A stretch of 64,000 nucleotides of DNA, taken from Neobacillus drentensis (GTDB taxonomy: Bacteria > Bacillota > Bacilli > Bacillales > Cytobacillaceae). The stretch's first letter is position 1, and each line of letters begins with the position of its first letter. Below the pieces are notes generated by a model, which saw only the letters and a list, made by a program, of their open reading frames with translations, searched no databases and was not told where the DNA came from. Shown one piece after another: positions 26,811-37,328 of the stretch. The stretch spans positions 1,664,001 through 1,728,000 of the forward strand of contig NZ_CP091110.1 in the NCBI RefSeq assembly GCF_021560175.1, in the 5' to 3' direction. The position numbers were made by a program, and so were the translations under genes.

Positions 26811-28478
26811 TTATACTTCCATAATGATTGGTAAAATCATTGGTCTGCGTTTTGTTTTTTCATAAAGGAAAGGTGCAAGTGTATCAGTAATCTCATTCTT
26901 AATTTCAGACCATTGGCTCGTTTTTCGTTCCATCACTTTATTTAAGTGTTTGGTGATCAGGTTCTGAGCGTCATTAATTAAATCGCCTGATTCCCTCATG
27001 TAGACAAATCCTCGGGAAATAAGGTCAGGTCCTGATGAAATTTTAAATTCTTTCATATTGATACTAACAACTACCACGACTAAGCCTTCTTCTGAAAGAA
27101 TTCGGCGATCCCTTAAAACAATATTGCCGATGTCGCCTACACCACTGCCATCAATATAGACTGAACCGGAAGGGATTTTTCCAGCAACTTGTGCTGTACT
27201 GTCGGATAGAGCCAGTACTTCACCGTTGTCCATAATAAAACAATTTTCTTCCTCAACCCCACAATCAATCGCAAGCTTGGCATGCATTTTTTGCATCCGA
27301 TATTCACCGTGAATAGGCATAAAGAATTTAGGCTTAATCAAGCGCAACATTAATTTTTGTTCTTCTTGTCCACCGTGTCCAGAAGTATGGATATTACTTA
27401 ACTTACCATGGATTACTTCAGCCCCGGCGCGGTACAACATATTTATGGTCCTACTTACACTAATCGTATTCCCGGGAATCGGAGAGGACGAGAAGACTAC
27501 AGTATCACCAGGAATAATTTGAATTTGTCTGTGGGTTCCATTTGCAATCCTCGATAAGGCCGCCATTGGTTCGCCCTGACTGCCTGTACAAAGTATTGTC
27601 ACTTTATCGGCAGGTAATCGGTTAATTTGATTTGATTCTATAAATGTTTCTTTAGGAGCAATAATATAGCCTAATTCAAGCCCGATATTAATAGCCGCTT
27701 CCATGCTGCGGCCAAACACAGCAACCTTTCTTCCGTTCACAACTGCTGCTTCTACTACTTGCTGTAGTCTGTGAATGTTTGATGCAAAGGTTGCAAAGAT
27801 AATCCGGCCATCCACTTTTCTAAAAATATCATGGATGCTTTCACCCACACGGCGCTCGGACATTGTGAAATCAGGAATTTCACTGTTTGTACTATCCGAT
27901 AGCAGGCATAGAACCCCTTCCTTACCTATTTCAGCCATTTTGGTTAAATTAGCTGGTTCACCTACGGGGGTAAAATCAAATTTAAAATCACCTGTATGGA
28001 CGATTTGTCCTGGAGGGGTTTTTACAACAATACCATAGGAATCAGGAATACTGTGGGTAGTACGGAAAAACGTTACGGATGTTTTGCGGAACTTAATGAT
28101 ATCGTCTTCTTTTATTTCAATCAGTTTAGCATTTCGTAATAATCCGTGCTCTTCTAATTTATTTTTAATTAACCCAAGGGCAAGTTTGCCGCCATAGATC
28201 GGAATATTTATTTCACGAAGTAAATAAGGGATACCGCCAATGTGGTCTTCGTGTCCGTGGGTTACAAATAATCCTTTAATTTTTTCTTCGTTTTTAACTA
28301 AATAAGTGTAATCAGGGATAACATAATCGATCCCTAATAATTCATCCTCCGGGAATTTAATACCGGCGTCGATTAATATAATTTCATCTTGGAACTGAAC
28401 TGCATAGGTGTTTTTGCCTATTTCCCCTAAACCACCCAAGGCAAAAACAGCAGTTTGATCATTTTTTACAAATTTCAT
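26811..28478 (-). CDS. rnjA: Ribonuclease J1
   Basis: RNase J1 is the 5'-3' exonuclease and endonuclease of mRNA decay and rRNA maturation in Bacillus. The 555-aa protein has the metallo-beta-lactamase motif [12 protein letters not shown] (about 71-82), [10 protein letters not shown], the beta-CASP segment ([14 protein letters not shown]), and STSGHG-like [19 protein letters not shown]. The C-terminal dimerisation domain ends [15 protein letters not shown]. It lies 3 nt downstream of rpoY, so the two form an operon. Confidence 0.97.
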   Translation of the reverse strand: MKFVKNDQTAVFALGGLGEIGKNTYAVQFQDEIILIDAGIKFPEDELLGIDYVIPDYTYLVKNEEKIKGLFVTHGHEDHIGGIPYLLREINIPIYGGKLALGLIKNKLEEHGLLRNAKLIEIKEDDIIKFRKTSVTFFRTTHSIPDSYGIVVKTPPGQIVHTGDFKFDFTPVGEPANLTKMAEIGKEGVLCLLSDSTNSEIPDFTMSERRVGESIHDIFRKVDGRIIFATFASNIHRLQQVVEAAVVNGRKVAVFGRSMEAAINIGLELGYIIAPKETFIESNQINRLPADKVTILCTGSQGEPMAALSRIANGTHRQIQIIPGDTVVFSSSPIPGNTISVSRTINMLYRAGAEVIHGKLSNIHTSGHGGQEEQKLMLRLIKPKFFMPIHGEYRMQKMHAKLAIDCGVEEENCFIMDNGEVLALSDSTAQVAGKIPSGSVYIDGSGVGDIGNIVLRDRRILSEEGLVVVVVSINMKEFKISSGPDLISRGFVYMRESGDLINDAQNLITKHLNKVMERKTSQWSEIKNEITDTLAPFLYEKTKRRPMILPIIMEV

Positions 28479-28481
28479 AAA

Positions 28482-28694
28482 TTATCCAATCTCCAATACT
28501 TTAAAGTCTTCATTTTGTTGTTCGTATTCTAAATAAGCTCCATTAACTTCTTGTACATGTTCCACATTATAACCGCGGTCGGCAATTTTTTTTCGAACGT
28601 CTCTTACCGATTCACCTTCAACAAAAATAGTTTTGGTGTTTTCTCTAACGGGAACTTCTGTAACTTTTTCTTGATAATATACTTTAAATATCAT
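28482..28694 (-). CDS. rpoY: RNA polymerase epsilon subunit
   Basis: A 70-aa DUF1447 protein (YkzG) that binds core RNA polymerase in Firmicutes. It starts MIFKVYYQEKVTEVPVREN and contains GESVRDVRKKIADRGYNVEHVQ, ending in the acidic FKVLEIG. Three nucleotides separate it from rnjA, the standard arrangement. RpoY and RNase J1 thus link transcription and decay in one operon. Confidence 0.95.
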   Translation of the reverse strand: MIFKVYYQEKVTEVPVRENTKTIFVEGESVRDVRKKIADRGYNVEHVQEVNGAYLEYEQQNEDFKVLEIG

Positions 28695-28845
28695 GACAAA
28701 TTCGCTCCTTATTGAATCATAACTTTTTCTATTATATAAAATATTTTCATCTTTTTCATTTATTTTCTTTGGGGACGCCGTGGACTATATATGAAAAGTA
28801 TGTAAATTTAATACGTATTACTACAATTTACAATAATGAAGGAGC

Positions 28846-28876
28846 CCTTCGCAAGTTTGAAGGGCCCTTTAAAAAA
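28846..28876. other. GC-rich stem-loop downstream of the 23-aa ORF
   Basis: GAGCCCTTC pairs with GAAGGGCCC (one mismatch) around a short loop. No long T-run follows on either strand; a mixed A/T tract lies on the plus side. It may end the small minus-strand transcript. Confidence 0.45.
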
Positions 28877-28877
28877 T

Positions 28878-28949
28878 TTAGGCAATAGATTTTTTTCTAA
28901 GTAAATCGTTCCACTGTTTTAAGAGCTTCTTTCTTAGCTTCTTTAACAT
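28878..28949 (-). CDS. Possible 23-aa basic amphipathic peptide
   Basis: On the minus strand an ATG at 28949 follows AAGGAG at about 11 nt and encodes MLKKLRKKLLKQWNDLLRKK plus SIA. It is strongly cationic with regularly spaced leucines, like an amphipathic helix. A TATAAA-like -10 box lies about 25 nt upstream of the ribosome site. It sits alone in the 450-nt gap between rpoY and def. It recalls the small basic Fbp-type proteins or membrane-active peptides, but no family can be claimed. Confidence 0.4.
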   Translation of the reverse strand: MLKKLRKKLLKQWNDLLRKKSIA

Positions 28950-29107
28950 AGTGGATCATCTCCTTACCTTTATTTTATACGAACCTTGTCCAAAGTAAAG
29001 CAGGCTATGGCAGATAATTGAAATTTTTTTACCGTTGATATTTTTTTACTATTATTATATGAGTAAAATAGGTATTCTTTCATGGTATAAGATGGAATAA
29101 TAGTGAA

Positions 29108-29142
29108 CAAAAAAACACTGGCCTAATGAAAAGGCCAGTGTC
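29108..29142 (-). terminator. Terminator of def
   Basis: ACACTGGCCT pairs with AGGCCAGTGT, followed on the minus strand by a run of seven T. Confidence 0.88.
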
Positions 29143-29697
29143 CTATCTTTCGATGGAGATTGCTCCTTCGATCGGTTTAAAAGGATCTTTTTTATCAATA
29201 TAGTCATAAAACATGATGCCATTAAGGTGGTCAATTTCATGCTGGAAGCACATTGCCGGCAGACCTTTTAAACGAAGTTTAACTTTTTCTCCCTCAAGAG
29301 TCACTCCTTTTACCGTAATCCGAGCATACCTTGGAACATATCCTGGAATGGCTTCATCTACTGACAAGCAGCCCTCTCCCGTTTGAAGGTAAGCCTTCTC
29401 AACCGAATGACTGACGATTTTGGGGTTAAATAATGCATAGCTGTATAAAGTTCCTTTATCGTCTGTGAGATGTACAGCAATCATCCTTTTTGACACATTT
29501 ATTTGTGGAGCAGCTAAACCAATCCCTGGACGAAGGCTATATTTTGTGGCAATTTCGCTGTTTTGACTGTTTATTACGTATTCTAAAAGACTGGCTAAGG
29601 TATGTTTATCCTCTTCGGATGGCGGCAAAACTACCTCTGCTGCCACTTTCCGAAGGGTTGGATGCCCGTCTCGAATGATATCCTCCATTGTTAACAT
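29143..29697 (-). CDS. def: Peptide deformylase
   Basis: Removes the formyl group from new proteins using Fe2+. The ATG at 29697 (10 nt after AGGAG) gives 184 aa, as in B. subtilis YkrB; longer in-frame openings lack homology. The three signatures are GIGLAAPQI (59-67), EGCLSV with metal Cys110, and HEIDHLNG with His153/His157 and the catalytic glutamate. It diverges from ykyA. Confidence 0.95.
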   Translation of the reverse strand: MLTMEDIIRDGHPTLRKVAAEVVLPPSEEDKHTLASLLEYVINSQNSEIATKYSLRPGIGLAAPQINVSKRMIAVHLTDDKGTLYSYALFNPKIVSHSVEKAYLQTGEGCLSVDEAIPGYVPRYARITVKGVTLEGEKVKLRLKGLPAMCFQHEIDHLNGIMFYDYIDKKDPFKPIEGAISIER

Positions 29698-29870
29698 GAA
29701 CATTTCACTCCTATAGTTCCATAAAGTTACACTAATTAGTCTATCAAACAATAGACAAAAAGTTAATAAGTGTTTACTTTTGAATTTTGCTCGACTTTTG
29801 GTGTTTTGGATATTGTCAAACAAACTTTATACAGATATAGTAGGAATTGCAATAGTAAGGAGGTTTAAAC

Positions 29871-30530
29871 TTGTTAGTCAAAGGAAGAAGCAGCATTATT
29901 TTAATAGTCGTGGCTATAATTTTTATTTTATCAGGATGTGCAGAGAAAAAGACCACGATAGAAAAAATGTATGACGTATTGGAAAATGTTGTTAATAAAG
30001 AAAAAGTTTTTGAGGAACAGCAAGAACCATTAGTTACTTTAGAAAAACAAGAAAAAGAAGTATATGACCAAATTATAAAACAAGGTATGAAAGAATATGA
30101 TCAGATTGTCAAACTTTCAGATGAAGCTCTGGCCTTAGCAGATAAACGAAAAGATCGGTTAGACAAAGAAACGGCAAGCCTAAATGAATCAGAACAAGAA
30201 TTTTCAAAAGTTACTGAACTAAAAGAGCAATTAGAGGATCCTGCACTAAAGGAACTGGCTAATGACCTTACTACTATAATGATGAAAAGATATGAGGCAC
30301 ATAGAGAGTTGTATAAGCAATATTCTCTGGCTCTCCAATATGATAAAGAATTATATCAAATGTTTAAAAATAAAAATCTTCCCCTAGAGGATCTAGAAGC
30401 CCAAATCAATAAACTGAATGAATCTTATAAAAAGGTATACGCTGCAAATGAGCAGTTTAATAAATATACGGAACAATATAATGAAACAAAACTTTCCTTT
30501 TATAAAAAGGCAGGACTAAAAACAAAGTAA
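29871..30530 (+). CDS. ykyA: YkyA family lipoprotein (putative cell-wall binding)
   Basis: The TTG at 29871 is 7 nt after AAGGAGG. The 219-aa product has a lipobox LSGC (Cys23), then a long helical, highly charged body (EKQEKEVYDQIIKQGMKEYD onward) that looks like a coiled coil. This is the YkyA family annotated as cell-wall-binding lipoprotein; the biochemical role is unknown. It lies just upstream of the pdh operon, as in B. subtilis. Confidence 0.88.
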   Translation: MLVKGRSSIILIVVAIIFILSGCAEKKTTIEKMYDVLENVVNKEKVFEEQQEPLVTLEKQEKEVYDQIIKQGMKEYDQIVKLSDEALALADKRKDRLDKETASLNESEQEFSKVTELKEQLEDPALKELANDLTTIMMKRYEAHRELYKQYSLALQYDKELYQMFKNKNLPLEDLEAQINKLNESYKKVYAANEQFNKYTEQYNETKLSFYKKAGLKTK

Positions 30531-30536
30531 GATCTT

Positions 30537-30565
30537 AAATCGGCTGACTAACAGCCGATTTTTTC
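30537..30565 (+). terminator. Terminator of ykyA
   Basis: AAATCGGCTG pairs with CAGCCGATTT, then TTTT. Confidence 0.88.
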
Positions 30566-30692
30566 TATATTATAACAAGTGTCTAAAATGTGACATTATA
30601 TATAACAGTTAATGTAATTTAGTGATACAGTTATTTAAGAAAATGGATTTTAGTGATAAGTCATTTTAGCAAAAAATAATAAAACTTAGTAT

Positions 30693-30721
30693 TTGACGAC
30701 ATAAAGTAAAAGTTGTAAACT
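30693..30721 (+). promoter_or_regulatory. Candidate sigma-A promoter of the pdh operon
   Basis: TTGACG and TAAACT are separated by 17 nt, giving a leader of about 280 nt before pdhA. The 476-nt gap also holds related words AGTGATACAG (near 30620 and 30766) and AGTGATAAGT (near 30652). No ORF with a ribosome site was seen in it. Confidence 0.4.
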
Positions 30722-30988
30722 CAGAAGTGTGATAAAAGTTGTACTAATGATGTTACATAAAATAGTGATACAGAATAATATATTATGGAAATTGAACTTT
30801 TCGTTTTTATCTTACCTTTTCTGTGAAACACTAGTTCATAGTATGTATCCATCCAATTCAGGCCTCAAATCTTATGTAATATCGAACAGATGACCAATTA
30901 CAAGTTGCTTTCAACTTATGTTTAATTGCAATTTTTGGGTAATCTAAAATAGTGTATTTTATTTTTTAAAAAAAGGCCCCTAAAATAG

Positions 30989-32122
<1,134 letters not shown>

Positions 32123-32125
32123 GCC

Positions 32126-33103
32126 ATGGCTCAAATGACTATGATTCAAGCAATAACAGATGCATTACGTACGGAACTGCGAAATGATCCGAATGTGTTA
32201 GTTTTCGGTGAAGACGTAGGCGTAAACGGTGGTGTATTCCGTGCAACTGAAGGGCTGCACCAGGAATTTGGCGAAGATCGTGTGTTTGACACGCCCCTAG
32301 CTGAATCAGGGATTGGCGGTTTAGCAGTAGGTCTAAGCTTACAAGGCTTCCGTCCAGTGCCGGAAATTCAATTTTTTGGTTTTGTGTTTGAAGTAATGGA
32401 TTCCATTGCTGGTCAATTAGCTCGTCAACGCTATCGTTCAGGAGGAAGATATAGTGCTCCGGTTACAATCCGCTCACCATTTGGCGGAGGCGTACATACT
32501 CCAGATATGCACGCGGACAGCTTAGAAGGGCTTATGGCTCAAACTCCTGGAGTGAAGGTAGTTATTCCAGCCACTCCTTATGATGCAAAAGGGCTGCTAA
32601 TTTCAGCCATTCGTGACAATGACCCGGTTATTTTCCTTGAGCATATGAAACTATACCGTTCATTCCGTCAAGAGGTTCCAGAAGAGGAATATACCATTCC
32701 ACTAGGTAAAGCCGAAGTGAAGCGTGAAGGAACTGATGTGTCAATTATTACTTACGGTGCTATGGTCCATGAATCATTAAAAGCTGCGGAAGAACTTGAA
32801 AAAGAAGGATATTCTGCAGAGGTTATTGACCTGCGTACTGTAAGCCCAATTGATATTGAGACTATTATTGCATCCGTAGAAAAAACGGGTCGTGCAATCG
32901 TTGTTCAAGAAGCACAAAAACAAGCAGGTATTGCAGCTAATGTTGTCGCTGAGATTAATGATCGTGCTATTCTTAGCTTAGAAGCTCCTGTATTACGTGT
33001 TGCTGCACCAGATACAGTATTCCCGTTCCCACAAGCTGAATCAGTTTGGCTTCCAAATTATAAGGACGTTATTGAGACAGCTAAAAAAGTACTAACTTTC
33101 TAA
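32126..33103 (+). CDS. pdhB: Pyruvate dehydrogenase E1 component subunit beta
   Basis: 325 aa, second half of the E1 heterotetramer. [16 protein letters not shown] carries the glutamate that activates [22 protein letters not shown] and [19 protein letters not shown] follow, and the C-terminal transketolase domain ends the protein. The ATG follows AAAGGAG in the pdhA 3' end. Confidence 0.97.
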   Translation: MAQMTMIQAITDALRTELRNDPNVLVFGEDVGVNGGVFRATEGLHQEFGEDRVFDTPLAESGIGGLAVGLSLQGFRPVPEIQFFGFVFEVMDSIAGQLARQRYRSGGRYSAPVTIRSPFGGGVHTPDMHADSLEGLMAQTPGVKVVIPATPYDAKGLLISAIRDNDPVIFLEHMKLYRSFRQEVPEEEYTIPLGKAEVKREGTDVSIITYGAMVHESLKAAEELEKEGYSAEVIDLRTVSPIDIETIIASVEKTGRAIVVQEAQKQAGIAANVVAEINDRAILSLEAPVLRVAAPDTVFPFPQAESVWLPNYKDVIETAKKVLTF

Positions 33104-33140
33104 ACATTGAAGGTTGAGCTGCAAGGATAGATAACATAAT

Positions 33141-33169
33141 AAATGGGAAAAGAATCATCTTTTCCCAAT
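33141..33169 (+). other. Stem-loop in the pdhB-pdhC gap
   Basis: TGGGAAAAG pairs with CTTTTCCCA around AATCAT, without a T-run. It may be an mRNA processing or stabilising element separating E1 from E2-E3 expression. Confidence 0.5.
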
Positions 33170-33217
33170 TCTAAAGTGAATAGTTCAAAATACATGAAAA
33201 ATAGGAGATGAATCTCT

Positions 33218-34531
33218 GTGTCATTTCAATTTAAAATGCCTGATATCGGTGAAGGTATTCACGAAGGTGAAATCGTCAAATGGTTTGTAAAGCCAGGTGA
33301 TAAGGTCCAAGAAGATGATGTCCTATGTGAAATCCAAAATGATAAAGCTGTAGTTGAAATTCCATCCCCAGTAGAGGGTACTGTTCAAGAAGTGTTAGTT
33401 GGAGAAGGAACGGTAGCAACAGTTGGGCAAGTTCTAGTTACATTTGATGCTCCAGGATATGAAAACTTACAATTTAAAGGCGATGATCATGCCGAGGAAG
33501 CTCCAAAACAAGCTGAAGCTCCAGCAGCACCTGCACCAGCACAAGAAGCGGCAGCGCCAGCTCCAGCAGCTCAAGTTGAGCCACAAGCTGAAGTAGATCC
33601 AAATCGTCGTATTATTGCTATGCCGTCTGTCCGTAAATATGCACGTGAAAAAGGTGTGGAAATTCGTTTAGTAGCAGGTTCTGGAGAGAACGGCCGTGTT
33701 CTTAAGAATGATATTGATGCGTTCTTAAGCGGTGGTGCAGCTGCTCCTGCTGCAGAAGTAACAGCCCCTGCTGCAGAAGAAGCTAAGACAGAAGCACCAA
33801 AAGCTGCTGCTCCAATTCCACAAGGTGAATATCCTGAAACACGTGAAAAAATGAGCGGTATCCGTAAAGCTATTGCAAAAGCAATGGTTAACTCTAAGCA
33901 CACTGCTCCACATGTTACATTAATGGATGAAATTGATGTAGCTAAGCTTGTTGCACACCGTAAGAAATTCAAAGAAGTGGCAGCTGCAAAAGGTATTAAG
34001 CTTACCTTCTTACCATATATCGTAAAAGCATTAACAAGCGCATTAAGAGAGTTCCCAGTGTTAAATACATCTCTTGATGATGCAACAAATGAAATTATCC
34101 ATAAACATTATTTCAACATTGGTATTGCTGCTGATACAGAAAAAGGTCTTTTAGTTCCTGTTGTTAAAGATGCTGATCGTAAATCTGTATTTACAATCTC
34201 AAATGAAATTAACGAACTAGCTGGAAAAGCGCGTGATGGTAAACTTGCTCCAAATGAAATGAAGGGTGCTTCTTGCACAATTTCTAACATTGGATCTGCT
34301 GGCGGACAATGGTTCACTCCTGTTATTAACCATCCAGAAGTTGCTATTTTGGGCGTAGGCCGTATTGCTGAGAAGCCAATCGTTCGCAACGGAGAAATTG
34401 TTGCTGCACCTGTATTGGCTTTATCTTTAAGCTTTGACCACCGTATGATTGATGGTGCGACTGCTCAAAATGCAATGAATCATATTAAACGTTTATTAAA
34501 CGATCCAGAACTATTGTTAATGGAGGCGTAA
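33218..34531 (+). CDS. pdhC: Dihydrolipoamide acetyltransferase (E2) of pyruvate dehydrogenase
   Basis: The GTG at 33218 follows AGGAGATG. The 437-aa protein has one lipoyl domain with Lys43 in [14 protein letters not shown], an Ala/Pro/Glu-rich linker (about 85-125), the E1/E3-binding domain ([16 protein letters not shown]...), a second Ala/Pro linker, and the catalytic domain ending with [15 protein letters not shown], where the His-Asp pair is catalytic. The linker repeats explain spurious frames here. Confidence 0.97.
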   Translation: MSFQFKMPDIGEGIHEGEIVKWFVKPGDKVQEDDVLCEIQNDKAVVEIPSPVEGTVQEVLVGEGTVATVGQVLVTFDAPGYENLQFKGDDHAEEAPKQAEAPAAPAPAQEAAAPAPAAQVEPQAEVDPNRRIIAMPSVRKYAREKGVEIRLVAGSGENGRVLKNDIDAFLSGGAAAPAAEVTAPAAEEAKTEAPKAAAPIPQGEYPETREKMSGIRKAIAKAMVNSKHTAPHVTLMDEIDVAKLVAHRKKFKEVAAAKGIKLTFLPYIVKALTSALREFPVLNTSLDDATNEIIHKHYFNIGIAADTEKGLLVPVVKDADRKSVFTISNEINELAGKARDGKLAPNEMKGASCTISNIGSAGGQWFTPVINHPEVAILGVGRIAEKPIVRNGEIVAAPVLALSLSFDHRMIDGATAQNAMNHIKRLLNDPELLLMEA

Positions 34532-34535
34532 GAAA

Positions 34536-35951
34536 ATGGTAGTTGGAGATTTCCCGATTGAAACAGATACTATAGTCATAGGTGCAGGTCCTGGAGGATA
34601 TGTTGCAGCAATTCGTGCCGCTCAGCTAGGACAAAAAGTAACGATTGTTGAAAAGGAATATGTAGGCGGCGTATGTTTAAATGTCGGCTGTATCCCTTCA
34701 AAAGCGTTGATTTCTGCAGGACATCGTTATGAAACAGCGGTTCATTCAGAATCTTTTGGTATCACAGCTGAAAATGTAAAGGTTGATTTTTCAAAAGTTC
34801 AAGAATTTAAAAGTGGAATTGTTAAAAAGTTAACTGGTGGTGTTGAAGGGCTTTTAAAAGGTAATAAGGTTAACATCGTTCGTGGTGAAGCATTTTTTGT
34901 TGATGCCCATACACTCCGTGTAATGGATGAACATTCAGCGCAAACCTATACTTTTAAAAATGCCATTATTGCAACAGGCTCTCGTCCAATTGAGCTGCCA
35001 ACTTTTAAATATTCAAAACGTGTTTTGAATTCTACTGGTGCTCTTAATTTAACTGAAATCCCAGAAAAAATTGTTGTTATTGGCGGGGGAGTTATTGGGA
35101 TTGAGCTTGGCGGTGCATATGCAAACTTTGGTACCCAGGTGACAATCTTAGAAGGTGCAGAAGAAATTTTAGGTCTTGGCGTATTTGATAAGCAGATGGC
35201 TGGACTTGTTAAGCGCACCATGAAGAAACGTGGCGCAGAATTCTATACAAAAGCTTTCGCTAAGGGTGTAGAAGAAACTGAAAATGGTGTGGTTGTTACC
35301 TTTGAAACCAAAGGCGAAGAGAAGAAAATTGAAGCTGATTATGTGTTCGTCATGGTTGGACGCCGTCCAAACACAGATGAAATGGGCTTAGAACAAGCGG
35401 GCATTAAATTAAGCGAACGCGGCCTAATTGAAATAGACAAGCAATGCCGTACTAATATTAGTAATATCTACGCAATCGGGGATGTTGTTGCAGGTCCTCA
35501 ATTAGCTCACAAAGCTTCTTATGAAGCAAAAATCGCTGCGGAAGCAATTGCGGGGCATCCATCAGAAATTGATTACCTTGGAATTCCAGCTGTTGTTTTC
35601 TCAGATCCGGAATTAGCTTCTGTAGGATATACAGAGCCTCAAGCTAAAGAAGAAGGTATTGAGGTAATTGCTGCTAAATTCCCATTTGCTGCAAACGGCC
35701 GTGCATTATCTTTAGACAGCGGTGATGGTTTCCTTAAATTAATTACGCGTAAAGAAGATGGTGTCGTAATTGGCGCACAAATTGCGGGTGCCAGTGCTTC
35801 TGATATGATCGCTGAATTAGGTTTAGCGATTGAGGCTGGTATGACTGCAGAAGATTTAGCTCTTACCATCCATGCTCACCCAACCCTTGGAGAGATCACA
35901 ATGGAAGCAGCTGAAGTTGCTTTAGGAACTCCAATTCATATTATTAAGTAA
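34536..35951 (+). CDS. pdhD: Dihydrolipoamide dehydrogenase (E3)
   Basis: 471-aa FAD flavoprotein that reoxidises lipoamide and reduces NAD+. It has the FAD loop [19 protein letters not shown], the redox disulfide [15 protein letters not shown], the NAD-binding [13 protein letters not shown], and the C-terminal catalytic HAHPTLGE. It starts 4 nt after the pdhC stop. It may also serve other 2-oxoacid dehydrogenases. Confidence 0.97.
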   Translation: MVVGDFPIETDTIVIGAGPGGYVAAIRAAQLGQKVTIVEKEYVGGVCLNVGCIPSKALISAGHRYETAVHSESFGITAENVKVDFSKVQEFKSGIVKKLTGGVEGLLKGNKVNIVRGEAFFVDAHTLRVMDEHSAQTYTFKNAIIATGSRPIELPTFKYSKRVLNSTGALNLTEIPEKIVVIGGGVIGIELGGAYANFGTQVTILEGAEEILGLGVFDKQMAGLVKRTMKKRGAEFYTKAFAKGVEETENGVVVTFETKGEEKKIEADYVFVMVGRRPNTDEMGLEQAGIKLSERGLIEIDKQCRTNISNIYAIGDVVAGPQLAHKASYEAKIAAEAIAGHPSEIDYLGIPAVVFSDPELASVGYTEPQAKEEGIEVIAAKFPFAANGRALSLDSGDGFLKLITRKEDGVVIGAQIAGASASDMIAELGLAIEAGMTAEDLALTIHAHPTLGEITMEAAEVALGTPIHIIK

Positions 35952-35958
35952 ACACAAA

Positions 35959-35993
35959 TAAAGTCCTTTCCTAAAATAGGGAAGGACTTTATT
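35959..35993 (+). terminator. Terminator of the pdh operon
   Basis: AAAGTCCTTTCC pairs with GGGAAGGACTTT (one mismatch). Confidence 0.85.
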
Positions 35994-36160
35994 CATTAGC
36001 AGAGAATTTAAACTAATAAGAGATGCCTTAAATAGGTGGGAGACTTTAAAAGAATTCCAATAATTATCTCTAACTGTTTAACATGAGACATATATTTAAA
36101 ACACTAGCCAATGTCTTTGTTCTTAACTAAAAGTTCAATGTCTTTTGCGTGGTGATAAAA

Positions 36161-36403
36161 ATGAAGGTCTATATAGTAATTATCTTACAATTTATTATTT
36201 GGAGCGGTTATACACTTATTGAATGGCTTTCAAAGCACGATCAACTCATATATAAAGTAATCATGTTTTTTGTGTTTTTTTATCTGGCATTAATGCTTGG
36301 AAACTATGTGACCAAATCGCTTCGGAAAACATTATTTATAACAGTATTAAGTCTGGTCATCTATACATCTATTCATTATACACTGGCACTTTTTGTACAG
36401 TAA
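36161..36403 (+). CDS. Small membrane protein of unknown function (80 aa)
   Basis: ATG 36161 is used; two GTG codons lie in frame upstream and the ribosome site (GGTGA) is weak. Three hydrophobic segments (about 1-18, 28-46, 58-78) surround short charged turns (EWLSKHDQ, TKSLRKT). No family is recognised. It lies between pdhD and the DUF1885 gene and shares a convergent terminator with the latter. Confidence 0.55.
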   Translation: MKVYIVIILQFIIWSGYTLIEWLSKHDQLIYKVIMFFVFFYLALMLGNYVTKSLRKTLFITVLSLVIYTSIHYTLALFVQ

Positions 36404-36404
36404 T

Positions 36405-36436
36405 AAAAGACCCCGCCGTTAGTTGGAGTCTTTTTC
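36405..36436. terminator. Terminator between two convergent small genes
   Basis: AAAGACCCC pairs imperfectly with TTGGAGTCTTT, then T-rich sequence on the plus strand. Confidence 0.6.
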
Positions 36437-36440
36437 TGTG

Positions 36441-36875
36441 TTATTTTCTCGGATAATAGTACATGACTCTGTCATTAAAAAGGTGGAGCTCTCCTTGCAG
36501 TTTTTTGGCAAGGAATTTGCAAAATTCATTCGCTTTTCCTTTATCACCATGTGTCGATTGTTCCGGTAATGTAACTTGTATGTATTGCTGCTCTCTTTCT
36601 GTGTTATCTTCCTCTATTACGGTTTCTTTATCAACGCCAATTAAAATGGCATGGTAGCGTTCGTGGTCAGAATGCAAATAAAATGCCTTTCCTTTACTTC
36701 CTTCTGTTTCTTTTATGTCATATGGAAATGCCGATTCCCCATACTGCCAGTTCAATTGGTTGCCCGTTTTAGCTGTTATATCTTTATAGTAATGAAATAA
36801 TTCTTTTACTTCCTCGATTGTGATTGTTTGTTTAACAGATGAGGGCACGAGTTTAATAAATGCATTTACAGCCAT
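36441..36875 (-). CDS. DUF1885 family protein
   Basis: From ATG 36875 (7 nt after the G-rich ribosome site) 144 aa: MAVNAFIKLVPSSVKQTITI, then FYLHSDHERYHAILIGV and IQVTLPEQSTHGDKGKANEF, ending GELHLFNDRVMYYYPRK. The highly conserved C-terminus matches DUF1885 as I remember it, a family with a known structure but no assigned function. The gene is monocistronic. Confidence 0.8.
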   Translation of the reverse strand: MAVNAFIKLVPSSVKQTITIEEVKELFHYYKDITAKTGNQLNWQYGESAFPYDIKETEGSKGKAFYLHSDHERYHAILIGVDKETVIEEDNTEREQQYIQVTLPEQSTHGDKGKANEFCKFLAKKLQGELHLFNDRVMYYYPRK

Positions 36876-37059
36876 CACCATTCCCCCTTTTACGTTCATT
36901 TTCTATGCAATTCTATTCTAGCACTGATTAAAAAGTACTGACAACATTAATTACATTAAAATAAATGTCAATTGTTCATTATATTTTAAATAGAGTAATA
37001 AACGATTAAAAGGATCTTTTATTATAAAAAAATTAATTAATGTGACATACAATTTAAGC

Positions 37060-37088
37060 TTGAAAAGTTCAATGTGATATATTATTAT
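37060..37088 (+). promoter_or_regulatory. Sigma-A promoter of SR1
   Basis: TTGAAA and TATTAT with a 17-nt spacer, each one base off consensus. Transcription would start near 37095. Confidence 0.65.
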
Positions 37089-37103
37089 TGAATTAAGGAT
37101 ATT

Positions 37104-37117
37104 AGAAAGCGTTTTAA
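37104..37117 (+). promoter_or_regulatory. cre-like site just after the SR1 start
   Basis: AGAAAGCGTTTTAA keeps the central AAAGCGTTTT of the cre consensus but misses several outer positions (first and thirteenth bases). It lies about 10-20 nt after the predicted start, a roadblock position. SR1 is repressed by sugars in B. subtilis, mainly by CcpN and to a lesser extent CcpA, so a repressor site here is plausible. Confidence 0.45.
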
Positions 37118-37154
37118 AATAATCATCATTCAATAAGAAAAGGGGATGGAACAA

Positions 37155-37277
37155 ATGGGTACTCTTGTATGCCAAACATGTAATTCTACTATTGATCACT
37201 TTGAAGATGAAAAAGTTACCGTGCTCTATTCGAAATGTAATTGCTGTGAAGACCACAAACACGACGAAGAACTATAA
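37155..37277 (+). CDS. sr1P: GapA-binding peptide SR1P
   Basis: The ATG at 37155 follows AAAAGGGG at about 10 nt and encodes 40 aa: MGTLVCQTCNSTIDHFEDEK, then VTVLYSKCNCCEDHKHDEEL. The MGTxVCQxCN start and FEDEKVTxLY middle match SR1P, the peptide made from SR1 RNA that binds glyceraldehyde-3-phosphate dehydrogenase GapA and promotes its effect on RNase J1. rnjA is also in this window. Paired cysteines (CQTC, CNCC) suggest metal binding. Confidence 0.88.
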   Translation: MGTLVCQTCNSTIDHFEDEKVTVLYSKCNCCEDHKHDEEL

Positions 37278-37290
37278 TAAGATAAAATAA

Positions 37291-37322
37291 AAAGGATTCC
37301 GTTGCTGGAATCCTATTTTTTA
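37291..37322. terminator. Bidirectional terminator of SR1 and speA
   Basis: AGGATTCC pairs with GGAATCCT around a 6-nt loop; ATTTTTTAT follows on the plus strand and TTTTTATTTT on the minus strand. Confidence 0.88.
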
Positions 37323-37328
37323 TCTTTT

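Larger units (their letters stand above)
37095..37322 (+). ncRNA. sr1: Dual-function small RNA SR1
   Basis: Between a good sigma-A promoter and a strong terminator lies a transcript of about 228 nt that carries the SR1P reading frame. In B. subtilis, SR1 (about 205 nt) lies at the same place between pdhD and speA; it base-pairs with ahrC mRNA to block translation and also encodes SR1P. Position, size and peptide agree. The antisense pairing region cannot be checked here because ahrC is outside the window. Confidence 0.8.

Noticed and set aside
33571..33972. 133-codon antisense frame in pdhC
   Set aside because: It arises from the Ala/Pro-rich linker codons of pdhC on the opposite strand; no promoter or ribosome site.
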